The notes under the pieces were generated by a model. That model did no database searches. It was not told the origin of the DNA and saw only the letters and a program-made list of their open reading frames with translations. Below, piece by piece: positions 18,479-27,236 of a DNA stretch of 64,000 bases. The DNA comes from Chryseobacterium daeguense DSM 19388 (GTDB taxonomy: Bacteria > Bacteroidota > Bacteroidia > Flavobacteriales > Weeksellaceae): the NCBI RefSeq assembly GCF_000430825.1, contig NZ_AUMT01000004.1, positions 310,001 through 374,000 on the forward strand, read 5' to 3'. Position numbers and translations under genes: made by a program. Every line of letters begins with the position of its first letter. Positions within the stretch are counted from its first letter, which is position 1.

Positions 18479-18567
18479 CCACAGATTTCACAGATTTTCA
18501 CAGATGTTTGTGTAAAGTGTGATTTATATCTTTTAAATTCATAGGTATCTATCTGTGAAATCTGTGG
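18479..18567. repeat. intergenic inverted repeat with CACAGAT arms, second copy type
   Basis: CCACAGATTTCACAGAT (18479-18495) recurs as an exact 17-base reverse complement at 18551-18567. It shares the CACAGATTnnACA theme with the element at 9330-9427 and likewise begins soon after a stop codon (GH95). It lies between the convergent GH95 and PL10 genes, where it could end transcription from both sides. Confidence 0.8.
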
Positions 18568-18638
18568 GAATTTATATATTTTAAATTCAATTTTAAAATT
18601 ATTACGATTAAGACTCTCTCACTCCTAAACTCTAAAAC

Positions 18639-19658
18639 TTAGCTTCCAATTTTATTCTTCTCTATCCATTTTGGATATTCTTTATTGATCAGCTTTTCTG
18701 CAAAATCACCGTACCAGCTGTAGCCGTTTCTTCGTTCTTCGGAAACTTCATTATAATTATATTTTACACTTCCATCACGATCCCCGAAAATCGGTTTATT
18801 AGTCTTGATGTCATAGAACCTTGCCCAGATCACAGAGTTTTTTTCTTCCTTTAAAGTCCGGACAGCTTTTCCGTTTACTTTGGAAACACTATAGCTGTAA
18901 CCTTCTATTTTATTTTGTTTAAACCAGTTGACTGCAGATTTTACAGATTTTTCTATTTCAGGGGTAACAGGCTGCATCATTAAAAACCGTACAATCCCAA
19001 CGGATTCTCCAGTTGCTAAAGAAATTGGCTCGAAAGCCCTTGCTTTATCAGGCTGAAGTGTTATTTCATTGTACTGATCTGCCCAGATTGCAGGATTTCC
19101 GTTTTGTACAACCTGTGTTTTCAGGATGCATTGAATTCCTTTTTGTACGGCAGTCTTTGATCTTTCTTTTAATTTTAAATCAACCGCTTCAAAACCATTT
19201 TTACCCTCTGCAACATTATATAAAACCGTCAATGCATTAATCATTGCATTGTCGTTGTACGTTATCTGTTTTCTGTAAATCGCAGAATTTGGGAAATACT
19301 GAGGGAAACCACCGTTTTCATACTGCATGGAAAGCAGGTATTCAATTCCTTTTTCAGCAGATTTCAGATATTCGGGATTTTTTGTGGACTGGTAGGAATG
19401 TATTAAGCCGTTAATTTCCTTTGACGTCGCGTTGTTATCAATCGTAGCAAGGTCATTATTTCCTGCCTTGATTATCTTCATTAATTTTTGGTCAACCGGT
19501 AAAGTGTAATCTACGTTCTTTTTATCGCTTGTATGTTTTCCCCAGCCACCGTTCGGCAGCTGATACAGCAGCATTTTTTCGGCTATAGAGTCTTTTACCT
19601 GAGCTGATGCAGCGATGGTCACTAACCCAAAAGCTAATGAATATATTTTTATTTTCAT
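18639..19658 (-). CDS. pectate lyase, PL10 family
   Basis: The ATG at 19658 is chosen over a TTG one codon upstream. The 339-residue product has a signal peptide (ending AASAQ) and PL10 features: LPNGGWGKHTS near the N-terminus, GGFPQYFPN, ITYNDNAMINAL and a C-terminal FGDRDGSVKYNYNEVSEERR segment. It should cleave homogalacturonan by beta-elimination, giving unsaturated products for the GH105 enzyme. With PL1 frameshifted, this may be the only intact pectate lyase in the window. It is transcribed with the DUF4861 gene upstream; the coding sequences are 3 bases apart. Confidence 0.93.
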   Translation of the reverse strand: MKIKIYSLAFGLVTIAASAQVKDSIAEKMLLYQLPNGGWGKHTSDKKNVDYTLPVDQKLMKIIKAGNNDLATIDNNATSKEINGLIHSYQSTKNPEYLKSAEKGIEYLLSMQYENGGFPQYFPNSAIYRKQITYNDNAMINALTVLYNVAEGKNGFEAVDLKLKERSKTAVQKGIQCILKTQVVQNGNPAIWADQYNEITLQPDKARAFEPISLATGESVGIVRFLMMQPVTPEIEKSVKSAVNWFKQNKIEGYSYSVSKVNGKAVRTLKEEKNSVIWARFYDIKTNKPIFGDRDGSVKYNYNEVSEERRNGYSWYGDFAEKLINKEYPKWIEKNKIGS

Positions 19659-19661
19659 CAA

Positions 19662-20846
19662 TTATTTAATCTTAATCGTTAGAGGATTAGCTACAATCTG
19701 CGACTGTCTGTCCAGCATTTTCTCCCAATCATCCATTGTCTGTACCTGTCCGCTTTTCTGCCATGCAAATCCTGCATAATAGGTAAGTTTCGGTTGTGGC
19801 GTTGTGATCACCAACAAATTACTCTCATCCGGGGCTTCTGTTCTGAATGAAACTGATTTTTCCACAATATTTGGGTTTACTACAATTCCTTCTCCTACGT
19901 AGGCATCATCAATTTTTTCCCAGTGAAGGTAAAATCCTTTCCTGTCGTTAAGTTTTGTAAGGCCCTCATTTTTATGCAGGCTGATCCCGATTGTATAGTT
20001 TGGTGCCGGTTTTTCAGCTTTAAAATTTGATTCAAATTTCGAAAAGTTTGAGCCTATATCAAGAGAAATACGCTTGGTTTCCTGAACTTTATAATTGCTC
20101 CAGGGAAGATAAGTAAGTTCAAAAACAGTTCTTAAAGGCCCTTCCGCAATGGTTCTGGATGCAATAAAATTCTTTGAAACCTGAAGCTTTTCATTTTCCC
20201 AGATCCCGACACCTCCCGTTCCGCGGCTGTTTCCCACGTGGTAAGGATCATAGCCCTCGCCTCTTGTATCTTTATGATAATAAAGGGGATCCGTAAGGTA
20301 TCCTTTGTACCAGTTATTAATCACCAGATTCTCTGTTCTTTTCAGCCAGATATCCACTCCGCTGGAAAGTGTGCTGCCTTTAATACCTTCTTCCGCTTCT
20401 TTTTGTCCTTTCGGGCCGTAAACACGGAATGCAACCTTGTCATTTTCCCATGCGTAATCGTCTACTCTTTCAGGAACCAGCCTGGAGTATGTTTTAGCTT
20501 TGGTTTCCGCAAGCGGAGACTTGCTGTCTGATAAAACTTTATAGGTTTTTGATTTTTTAGGATCTATGGTTACATAAAAAAGAAGCTCATCTTTTTTGCC
20601 ATCGTTATCATAATCAATCCATTGGATTGGGATATTTTTGTTATCTTCGTCTTTGATCCTGAGATCTGCCTCTCTTACTTTCTTAAGGATTGGCTTCAGG
20701 GCCGTCAAAGAAAGAGAAGCCACTTCTGCTCTTGGGAAATCCAATGTATTGGTAACCTCAATTGTCTGTTGAGCCTGCAATAAATTTCCACCTGCGCAAC
20801 CGATTGCGCACACCAATCCAAAAAAAGATTTTTTAACACTGACCAT
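19662..20846 (-). CDS. secreted DUF4861 family protein, second copy
   Basis: The 394-residue protein has a signal peptide (cleavage near LLQAQQ). It shares DUF4861 features with the protein at 5151-6158 but keeps a fuller N-terminal domain and a GVGIWENEKL segment. The two copies lie at opposite ends of the PUL, each beside a pectate lyase gene. That pairing suggests a function tied to lyase action, but the biochemical role is unknown to me. A TACTTTTG box lies 28 bases upstream of its start, so it probably heads the two-gene minus-strand operon. Confidence 0.8.
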   Translation of the reverse strand: MVSVKKSFFGLVCAIGCAGGNLLQAQQTIEVTNTLDFPRAEVASLSLTALKPILKKVREADLRIKDEDNKNIPIQWIDYDNDGKKDELLFYVTIDPKKSKTYKVLSDSKSPLAETKAKTYSRLVPERVDDYAWENDKVAFRVYGPKGQKEAEEGIKGSTLSSGVDIWLKRTENLVINNWYKGYLTDPLYYHKDTRGEGYDPYHVGNSRGTGGVGIWENEKLQVSKNFIASRTIAEGPLRTVFELTYLPWSNYKVQETKRISLDIGSNFSKFESNFKAEKPAPNYTIGISLHKNEGLTKLNDRKGFYLHWEKIDDAYVGEGIVVNPNIVEKSVSFRTEAPDESNLLVITTPQPKLTYYAGFAWQKSGQVQTMDDWEKMLDRQSQIVANPLTIKIK

Positions 20847-20873
20847 AATTTTTGATTCATTGAGTTAATGTTT

Positions 20874-20902
20874 CAAAAGTAAAAAATATATTTAAATTAA
20901 AC
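20874..20902 (-). promoter_or_regulatory. probable Bacteroidota promoter for the DUF4861-PL10 operon
   Basis: Read on the minus strand, TACTTTTG (20881-20874) fits the -7 consensus TAnnTTTG. A weak GTTT -33-like element lies 17 bases further upstream. Transcription would start about 20 bases before the ATG at 20846. Confidence 0.55.
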
Positions 20903-21066
20903 CTAAAAAAATGTGTATTTAGCATAATTATAACACAATTTTTGGATTTAAATGACCCTTTAAGAATCTGAATAATAAATTAATCAAAAACTATTTAAAA
21001 TTTAGTCCTCAGAAAGTGAATGATGGCATAATAATTATTGTATATAAAGAAATTAAAAACATAAAG

Positions 21067-21369
21067 ATGGAAAATTTGCTAGAAAACAGAGATTTAATTA
21101 ACAGATATTTGGAGCTTAGCGTTAAACAGCAATTTAATTTTGATGTAAATCTTAAAGACGAATATACATTTACACAAAATCTGGTTTCGGGAAAGCCAAT
21201 CATAGCGACTACCTTCTCCGAACAGATGATCAGCCATCCAAAAATCAAATTATTTCTTACTTCAATGATTGCAGAAATCAATAACGGACACTGTACAGCA
21301 GAATTTATGCAGTACCAGATCAACAACCTGCAGGAACCAAGTTCCGGGCAGATGGAAGAAATCATATGA
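21067..21369 (+). CDS. small conserved-looking hypothetical protein
   Basis: The ATG at 21067 gives a 100-residue soluble protein (MENLLENRDLINRYLEL...) with no signal peptide and no motif I recognise. An in-frame ATG at 21016 would add 17 hydrophobic residues that look non-coding. A good terminator follows directly. It is convergent with the signalling operon. Candidate role unknown; confidence concerns only that it is a gene. Confidence 0.6.
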   Translation: MENLLENRDLINRYLELSVKQQFNFDVNLKDEYTFTQNLVSGKPIIATTFSEQMISHPKIKLFLTSMIAEINNGHCTAEFMQYQINNLQEPSSGQMEEII

Positions 21370-21376
21370 AATAGAG

Positions 21377-21407
21377 ATCCCCACAGAAAAACTGCAGGGA
21401 TTTTTTT
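21377..21407 (+). terminator. intrinsic terminator after the 100-residue protein gene
   Basis: ATCCCCACAG (21377-21386), loop AAAAA, CTGCAGGGAT (21392-21401), then seven T residues. Two internal positions mismatch. It sits eight bases after the stop at 21369. Confidence 0.8.
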
Positions 21408-21425
21408 ACGTTAAAAGTTATAATT

Positions 21426-21794
21426 TCAGGCTTCCTGGAGATATTTGGCCACTTTATCTTCCAGGTCTTCCAGGTTAAAAGGCTTTGCAACATAATCATC
21501 AGCCTGCGCCTGCTCTGCTAATGCTACAATATCATTGTTGGCTGTCACATAGATAACCGGAATATTTTTAAATTCTTCATGATTTTTCAGAAGTCTGGTA
21601 GCCTCTACACCTCCTATCTTCGGGATCCAGTTGTCCATCAGGATTACATCCGGCTGAAACTGTGAAACTCTTTCTAAAATATCATGGGAGGTTTCCGAAA
21701 TTTCGACCTGATAACCATTCTCTTCAAAAATGATGGTGATCACTTCCAGAATTGTAGTATCATCATCAAAAATCAAAATTTTCTTTTTACTCAT
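21426..21794 (-). CDS. single-domain response regulator (receiver only)
   Basis: The 122-residue CheY-like receiver has the acidic pocket FDDD near residue 10, a phosphoacceptor Asp in ILMDNWIP near residue 53, Thr in VTAN and the conserved Lys in AKPF near 103. There is no output domain, so it probably acts as a phosphorelay or protein-binding module for the hybrid kinase upstream. It is the last gene of the signalling operon, 28 bases after the CheB-type gene. Confidence 0.92.
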   Translation of the reverse strand: MSKKKILIFDDDTTILEVITIIFEENGYQVEISETSHDILERVSQFQPDVILMDNWIPKIGGVEATRLLKNHEEFKNIPVIYVTANNDIVALAEQAQADDYVAKPFNLEDLEDKVAKYLQEA

Positions 21795-21822
21795 ATAAGG
21801 ATGTATTTGTTCTTTTCTTTAT

Positions 21823-22395
21823 TTATAATTGATTAATATATTTCGCTAAATTATTAGGCTTAATGATAAGATCATAAGCTATTTCTTCTGCTGCATGTTT
21901 CGGCATATAATCTACTTCTGCCGTTTCCGGATCCTGGATCCAGACTTTTCCATCATTTTTTTTGATATAAGAAAGGCCTTCCACCCCATCTGCATTGGCT
22001 CCGGAAAGTAAAACGCCTATCAGATTCTCACCGAAAGTTTCAGCTGCAGATTTGAAGGTGACATCTATTGACGGCCGGGAATAATTCATCTTCTCCGAAC
22101 TGTCCAGCGACATGATTTTCTTATCTTCAAAAAGCAAATGATAATCTGCCGGTGTAATATATATTTTATTGTTTTCTATTTCCGTTTTATCTTCTATTTC
22201 TATCACTTCTGCAGAGGAAAACTGCTGCAGCAGCGTCTGCAGAATATTGTTGGAATGAGCCTTTCGGTGCATGACCAGCAAAATAGGGAAAGCCATGTCT
22301 TCCTTTAAGTTTTTTATCATTTCAAGAATTACCTGAAGGCTTCCTGCAGAGCCCCCGATAACTACCAGTTCTGTACTTGTGTTTTGAATTTCCAT
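21823..22395 (-). CDS. CheB-type protein-glutamate methylesterase, catalytic domain only
   Basis: The 190-residue protein is the CheB catalytic domain without the usual N-terminal receiver. The Ser-His-Asp set is present: Ser16 in GGSAGS, His43 in VMHRKAH and Asp in LSGANADG. In chemotaxis CheB removes methyl groups from receptors. Here there is no MCP, CheA or CheW nearby. It lies 14 bases after CheR, so the two should form a methylation/demethylation pair acting on an unknown target, perhaps the adjacent kinase. Confidence 0.9.
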   Translation of the reverse strand: MEIQNTSTELVVIGGSAGSLQVILEMIKNLKEDMAFPILLVMHRKAHSNNILQTLLQQFSSAEVIEIEDKTEIENNKIYITPADYHLLFEDKKIMSLDSSEKMNYSRPSIDVTFKSAAETFGENLIGVLLSGANADGVEGLSYIKKNDGKVWIQDPETAEVDYMPKHAAEEIAYDLIIKPNNLAKYINQL

Positions 22396-22409
22396 TTACC
22401 TGTTTAAAA

Positions 22410-23240
22410 TTAATTATGATCCACTTTTTTCCAGATTTTCTGGTCGCTTACCAGCTGATAATTCTTTCCTAATTTTGAAAATCTTAAAGTTTCTTTTGCT
22501 CCTAAAGCCAAAAAACCCAAGTTCTCAAGACTGTTATCAAAAAGCTTAAAAACCCTTTCCTGGAGACCACGGTCAAAATAGATCAGCACATTTCGGCATA
22601 TAATCAGCTGAAAGCTGTTGAATGAGCTGTCTGAAACCAGATTATGGGTTGATAATATTAATTTTTCCTGTAAGCTTTTATCAAATCTTGCACTGTCATA
22701 ATTGGCCGTATAATAATCTGAAAAATCTTTCTTACCCCCAGACTGAATATAGTTCTCCGAGTACAGTTTCATCTGCTGCAGCGGAAAAACCCCTGACCTT
22801 GCCGTTTCCAGCACCGACGGATTAAGATCTGTACCGTATATCAGTGATTTGTGGTACAGATTGGCTTCCTTCAGCAGTATCGCCATAGAATACGCTTCTT
22901 CCCCAGTTGAACAGCCTGCTACCCAGACTCTTATCAAAGGGTATGTTCCCAGCTGTGGTAAAATAGTTTCCCTTAAAACCTTAAAAAACTGCGGATCACG
23001 AAACATTTCCGTGACGTTTACCGTAATCTCCTCAATGAAGCGCTTCAGATAATCCGGCTCATTGAGAATGGTGTACCTCAGCTCTGCAAAGCTTGTAAAC
23101 CTGTCGATGAGACAGATCCTGTTTACCCTTCGTTTAAATGATGCCCTGCTGTATTCGGAAAAATCATAGCCGTACATGTCATACACATCTTTAATCAGGA
23201 ATTCTACCTCTTCATCTTTTACAATACTTGGTTCCAGCAT
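22410..23240 (-). CDS. CheR-type protein-glutamate methyltransferase
   Basis: The start at 23240 is chosen because it overlaps the stop of the preceding receiver gene as ATGA, typical of coupled translation. A longer in-frame reading exists only as a shadow within that gene. The 276-residue product has the CheR N-terminal helical domain (SRASFKRRVNRI) and the SAM-binding VWVAGCSTGEEAYSMAILL segment, plus CRNVLIYFD. It would methylate glutamates using SAM. Its cognate receptor is not in the window. Confidence 0.92.
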   Translation of the reverse strand: MLEPSIVKDEEVEFLIKDVYDMYGYDFSEYSRASFKRRVNRICLIDRFTSFAELRYTILNEPDYLKRFIEEITVNVTEMFRDPQFFKVLRETILPQLGTYPLIRVWVAGCSTGEEAYSMAILLKEANLYHKSLIYGTDLNPSVLETARSGVFPLQQMKLYSENYIQSGGKKDFSDYYTANYDSARFDKSLQEKLILSTHNLVSDSSFNSFQLIICRNVLIYFDRGLQERVFKLFDNSLENLGFLALGAKETLRFSKLGKNYQLVSDQKIWKKVDHN

Positions 23241-23605
23241 CAGGTAAGTTTTTCTATGGCGGTTATTAAAAGATCGACATCTATAGGCTTTGAAACATAA
23301 TCCTGTGCACCAGCATCCAGGCATTTCTGGCGGTCTTCCGGCATGGCCTGTGCGGTGACTGCCACTACCGGTACATGAGCTATAGACGGTGTATTTCTTA
23401 TGATTTTCAGCGCCTGGTAACCGTCCATTTCAGGCATCATCATATCCATTAAAACAACACTGATGCTGGTATCCTTCAGGAGGATATCAATAGCTTCCTG
23501 AGCCATTGCGCAGCTTTCTATCTGATAACCACGTGCTTTTAGGGTGAGCTTCAGTGCAAATATGTTACGCGGATCATCGTCCACTATTAAAATTTTCTTA
23601 TTCAT
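23240..23605 (-). CDS. single-domain response regulator (receiver only)
   Basis: The 121-residue receiver has VDDDPRNIF near the N-terminus, phosphoacceptor Asp near residue 53 (VVLMDMMMPEMDGY), Thr in VTAQ and Lys in SKPID. It closely resembles the third receiver of the hybrid kinase just upstream (NIF..., MMMPEMDGY), suggesting origin by duplication. Its stop overlaps the CheR start. Confidence 0.93.
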   Translation of the reverse strand: MNKKILIVDDDPRNIFALKLTLKARGYQIESCAMAQEAIDILLKDTSISVVLMDMMMPEMDGYQALKIIRNTPSIAHVPVVAVTAQAMPEDRQKCLDAGAQDYVSKPIDVDLLITAIEKLT

Positions 23606-23619
23606 CAGATTCCAGCTGT

Positions 23620-26600
23620 TTAACTTTCATACAACCATACACGAAGTAATGATAATAACTGATCTATATCCACCGGTTTTGAAATATAATCCGAAGCGCC
23701 TGCGGTAATGCATTTTTCACGCTCCCCTATCATGGATTTTGCAGTGATTGCAATGATCGGAAGTCTTTTAAACATCGGCATTTTCCTGATTTCTTTAATG
23801 GATTCATACCCGTCCATTTCCGGCATCATCATATCCATTAAAATAACATCTACATCAGGATGCTCCTTGATCTGCTGCAATGCATGCTTACCATCCATGG
23901 CAACTACTACTTCCACTTTGTACTTTTCCAGAGCTTTCGTCAATGAGAAAATATTTCTCACATCATCATCAGTAATAAGAATTTTTTTACCGCTCAAAAC
24001 TTCCGTTAAAGAACCCAACACTTTATTTCTGACTGTTTCTACGGAACTGTTTTTTTCTTCAACCAGATGCAAAAACAGGCCAACCTCATCCAAGATTCTC
24101 TGGTAAGAATGAGCCGTTTTAACAACAATAGAATCTGCGTACTGCTTGATTTTAAGCTCTTCAGATTTGGTTAAATTTTTTTCTGTGAAGATAATGATAG
24201 GCAGATTTTCCAGTCCGTCATAGCTTTTGATAGATTCTACAATCTGGTATTCATTCCCTTTGGAAGCTCCCACATCCAGGATTACACAGTCTACATGGCC
24301 TGTTGTTAAAGCTTTTACACTGTCTTCCACATTATTTTCTACTGCTAATGTAATATTAAAATTGCTTAAAAAATATGACAATGCGCTTGCATGCTTCGCA
24401 TTTTCTTCAACAATTAAAACTTTTTGCGGAGATTTACGAAGTGCTTCCTCTATTTTTTTGAACACATCCGTCATCTGATCCAGTGCTACAGGCTTGTTGA
24501 TAAAATCAATAGCTCCTTTCATAAGACTTTCTTCCTTTACATGAAGCACAGACATCATGTGAACAGGGATATGTCTTGTTTCAGGATTAGATTTAAGCTC
24601 ATCCATAACCTGCCATCCGTCTTTTACAGGCAATTGGACATCCAGCAGAATTGCTTTCGGGTGATATTGAAGGGCGGCGGGCAAAGCATGGTCTCCGCGC
24701 ACTTCTACAACGGCTTTATAGTTCTGCAGGTGGGCATATTTCAATAAAGCCTTAGCAAAATTGGTATCATCTTCAATGATCAGAATGACGTCATCATCTT
24801 TCGTAATATTATTCTTATCATCATCAATATTATCTGGAATTTCAAGCGTATTGACAGGCAGAGACGCAGGATTGCCTTCTTCCAGAATATGCTGAATCTC
24901 TTCCACATCTTTATGAATAATTTCTACAAGCTTCTGGTCTGTTCCCGGCTTTTCCGTTTCTGCAACTGCCTTTTTTACAGGGATAATGAAGCTGAACTCA
25001 CTGCCTTCATTTAATTTACTCTGAAGGATCAGTTCTCCACCTAGTAATCTCGCGATCTCCCTGCTGATGGATAATCCTAGGCCTGTTCCCCCGAATTTTC
25101 TTCTTGTGGAACCATCCGCCTGCTGGAAGGCTTCGAAAATAATTTTCTGCTTGTCTTCTGCAATTCCTATTCCGGTATCTTTTACCGAGAAAATAATGAA
25201 ATCTTTATTTTTAATGTCTTTTTTAATGCTAAGGTCAATACCTCCTTCTGTTGTAAATTTCACCGCATTAGATAATAAGTTTCTCAAGACCTGATCCACA
25301 CGCAGACGATCTGTCTCGATGATCTTTTCTACATCGTCATCTACTTTAATATTAAATTCTATCCCTTTTTCTTTTATTAAAGGATTAAATAAACTCTTCA
25401 AATCCTTTAGAACCTCATCAATTGCAATATTCTGATAATCCAGTGTCATTTTTCCGGACTCTATTTTTGCAAGATCTAAAATCTCATCAATTAAAGTCAA
25501 TAAACTGCTTCCCGAGGTTTGAATCACTTTTGCAGATTCTATCTGGTCTTCACTTAAATTTTCATCAGGATTTTCCGCCATTAAACGGGAAAGAAGCAGA
25601 ATTGAATTCAATGGAGTTCTCAATTCATGGGACATATTTGCAAGGAACTCAGATTTGTACTTCGTGCTTAAAGCCAGCTCTTCTACTTTCTTCTGAATTT
25701 CATTGTTGCGCTCGGCAATTAAGTGGTTTTTCTCTTCCAATAATCTGGAACGTTCTTCCAGCTCTGCATTAGCCTGCATTAGCTCTTCCTGCTGCACTTT
25801 CAGCTCTTCTTCCGAAGCCTGAAGTTTTTGGGTCTGCGCTTCAAGTTCTGTATTTAGATTTTCCAGCTCAGAATGCTGTACCTGAAGTTCTTCAGACTGC
25901 GCCTGGGTTTCTTCCAGCAGCTGCTGTTCTTTTTCGCGGCCTTTAGCGGCACTTAACGCAATCCCAATATTCCTGCAACACTCTTCAAAATAATCAATTT
26001 TATCCTGATCAAAATCATAGGCTGACCCCAATTCCATTACCCCGATGCAATGCCCGTCAAACAAAATAGGAAGTAAAAGCAATGCATTAATCTTTATGGT
26101 GCTGCTGGCAAATGTTACTACAAAGTGATCTTGGTTTATATCATTAAAAACCTGTAAATCTTCATTTACAAAAACCTGTCCTACCATGCCTTCGCCCGGC
26201 TCAAAATACTTTTTCATATTCTGTTCCAGTCCGAAAGAAGCATTGAGCTTTAATAATCCTTCGTCAAAAAGATACATTGCCCCATTGATACAGTTTCCAT
26301 AGCTGATCAGCTGATTCAGGGACTGGTCTGCTACTTCTTTTACAGATTTATTTCCAACTAAAGATTCGTTCAGCAATGCAAGGCCTTTCTGGCGCCAGTC
26401 GCTTTTATTAATCTTGTCAAAAGAGTTTTTCAGGGACTCTGTCATGTGATTTAATGACTCTACCACATCTCCCAGGTCATCCTGGGCATTATCAATCATT
26501 TTCTGACTGTAATCACCATTGGCTACCCTGTTTGCCACCTGCTGAATTGCGCTTACACGTCTGCTGATCTCCAGATCTTTTGCTGTCAGCTGTTTTTCAA

Positions 26601-27231
26601 GCTTATCTCTGCGGATAAGGTCTGAGCGTAATTTTATGTAAAAAAATGTAGTCACCACAATAGCTGCCAGTGATGAGAAAATGATGAATAAAACGGTAGT
26701 ACGTGAAGAATTATTAAGATCTTTATTCTTAATATCCAGCTGGTTTTCTTCATACTGCACAAAATCTCGAACAATCTGCCTGCATTTGTCCATGTACATT
26801 TTACTCAGCAGGATCTGCTGCTGGGTCATTACAGTGCCTTTTCTTCTGTTTTCGACGAGCTGTCGCAGGTTATTGATATTGCTGTTAACATTTTGTTCCA
26901 GAACATTCAGCCTGTCAAGCTGATTTTTATCTGTTATATCCAAAGCTTTTGCCCTTTCAATGGCTTTTGGGTATTCTTCTAAGCTGCGGTTGTAAGGTTC
27001 CAGAAAGCTTTCTCTTCCTGTAAGCTGATAGCCCCTGTTTCCCGTTTCTGCATCCAGCAGCGAAATTAAAACATCTTTTACCGCGGTGATAGACCGTCTG
27101 CTTTTTGAAAGACTTTCCCGGTGCTGCATCTGATTCTGGATGCTTACATAAGATGCTATCGAGCTTGCGATAAGGATCATCAGAGATAATCCGACTCCAA
27201 ATTGAAGGTTTCTTATAATTTTTTTAGGCAT
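23620..27231 (-). CDS. hybrid sensor histidine kinase, CHASE3-HAMP-GAF-HK-three receivers
   Basis: This 1203-residue membrane kinase has TM1 (about 10-30), a CHASE3 sensor (DAETGNRGYQLTGRESF near 60-75), TM2 near 180-200, HAMP, a GAF domain (about 285-430) and a long Gln/Glu-rich coiled coil (about 430-525). HisKA follows with His535 in MSHELRTP, then HATPase_c with DTGIGIAE and GGTGLGLS. Three C-terminal receivers follow. The third is canonical with Asp1133. The second has an atypical acidic pocket (IVEENAKH) and may be non-phosphorylated. It lies 5 bases after the upstream kinase gene and should be the hub of this operon. Confidence 0.93.
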   Translation of the reverse strand: MPKKIIRNLQFGVGLSLMILIASSIASYVSIQNQMQHRESLSKSRRSITAVKDVLISLLDAETGNRGYQLTGRESFLEPYNRSLEEYPKAIERAKALDITDKNQLDRLNVLEQNVNSNINNLRQLVENRRKGTVMTQQQILLSKMYMDKCRQIVRDFVQYEENQLDIKNKDLNNSSRTTVLFIIFSSLAAIVVTTFFYIKLRSDLIRRDKLEKQLTAKDLEISRRVSAIQQVANRVANGDYSQKMIDNAQDDLGDVVESLNHMTESLKNSFDKINKSDWRQKGLALLNESLVGNKSVKEVADQSLNQLISYGNCINGAMYLFDEGLLKLNASFGLEQNMKKYFEPGEGMVGQVFVNEDLQVFNDINQDHFVVTFASSTIKINALLLLPILFDGHCIGVMELGSAYDFDQDKIDYFEECCRNIGIALSAAKGREKEQQLLEETQAQSEELQVQHSELENLNTELEAQTQKLQASEEELKVQQEELMQANAELEERSRLLEEKNHLIAERNNEIQKKVEELALSTKYKSEFLANMSHELRTPLNSILLLSRLMAENPDENLSEDQIESAKVIQTSGSSLLTLIDEILDLAKIESGKMTLDYQNIAIDEVLKDLKSLFNPLIKEKGIEFNIKVDDDVEKIIETDRLRVDQVLRNLLSNAVKFTTEGGIDLSIKKDIKNKDFIIFSVKDTGIGIAEDKQKIIFEAFQQADGSTRRKFGGTGLGLSISREIARLLGGELILQSKLNEGSEFSFIIPVKKAVAETEKPGTDQKLVEIIHKDVEEIQHILEEGNPASLPVNTLEIPDNIDDDKNNITKDDDVILIIEDDTNFAKALLKYAHLQNYKAVVEVRGDHALPAALQYHPKAILLDVQLPVKDGWQVMDELKSNPETRHIPVHMMSVLHVKEESLMKGAIDFINKPVALDQMTDVFKKIEEALRKSPQKVLIVEENAKHASALSYFLSNFNITLAVENNVEDSVKALTTGHVDCVILDVGASKGNEYQIVESIKSYDGLENLPIIIFTEKNLTKSEELKIKQYADSIVVKTAHSYQRILDEVGLFLHLVEEKNSSVETVRNKVLGSLTEVLSGKKILITDDDVRNIFSLTKALEKYKVEVVVAMDGKHALQQIKEHPDVDVILMDMMMPEMDGYESIKEIRKMPMFKRLPIIAITAKSMIGEREKCITAGASDYISKPVDIDQLLSLLRVWLYES

Positions 27232-27236
27232 GGAAA

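Noticed and set aside
23241..23324. 28-codon N-terminal extension of CheR
   Set aside because: It lies wholly inside the preceding receiver gene in another frame, and the ATGA overlap at 23240 marks the true start.
24424..24747. Long antisense frames inside the hybrid kinase
   Set aside because: These are shadows of the strongly coding minus strand and lack any protein-family character.
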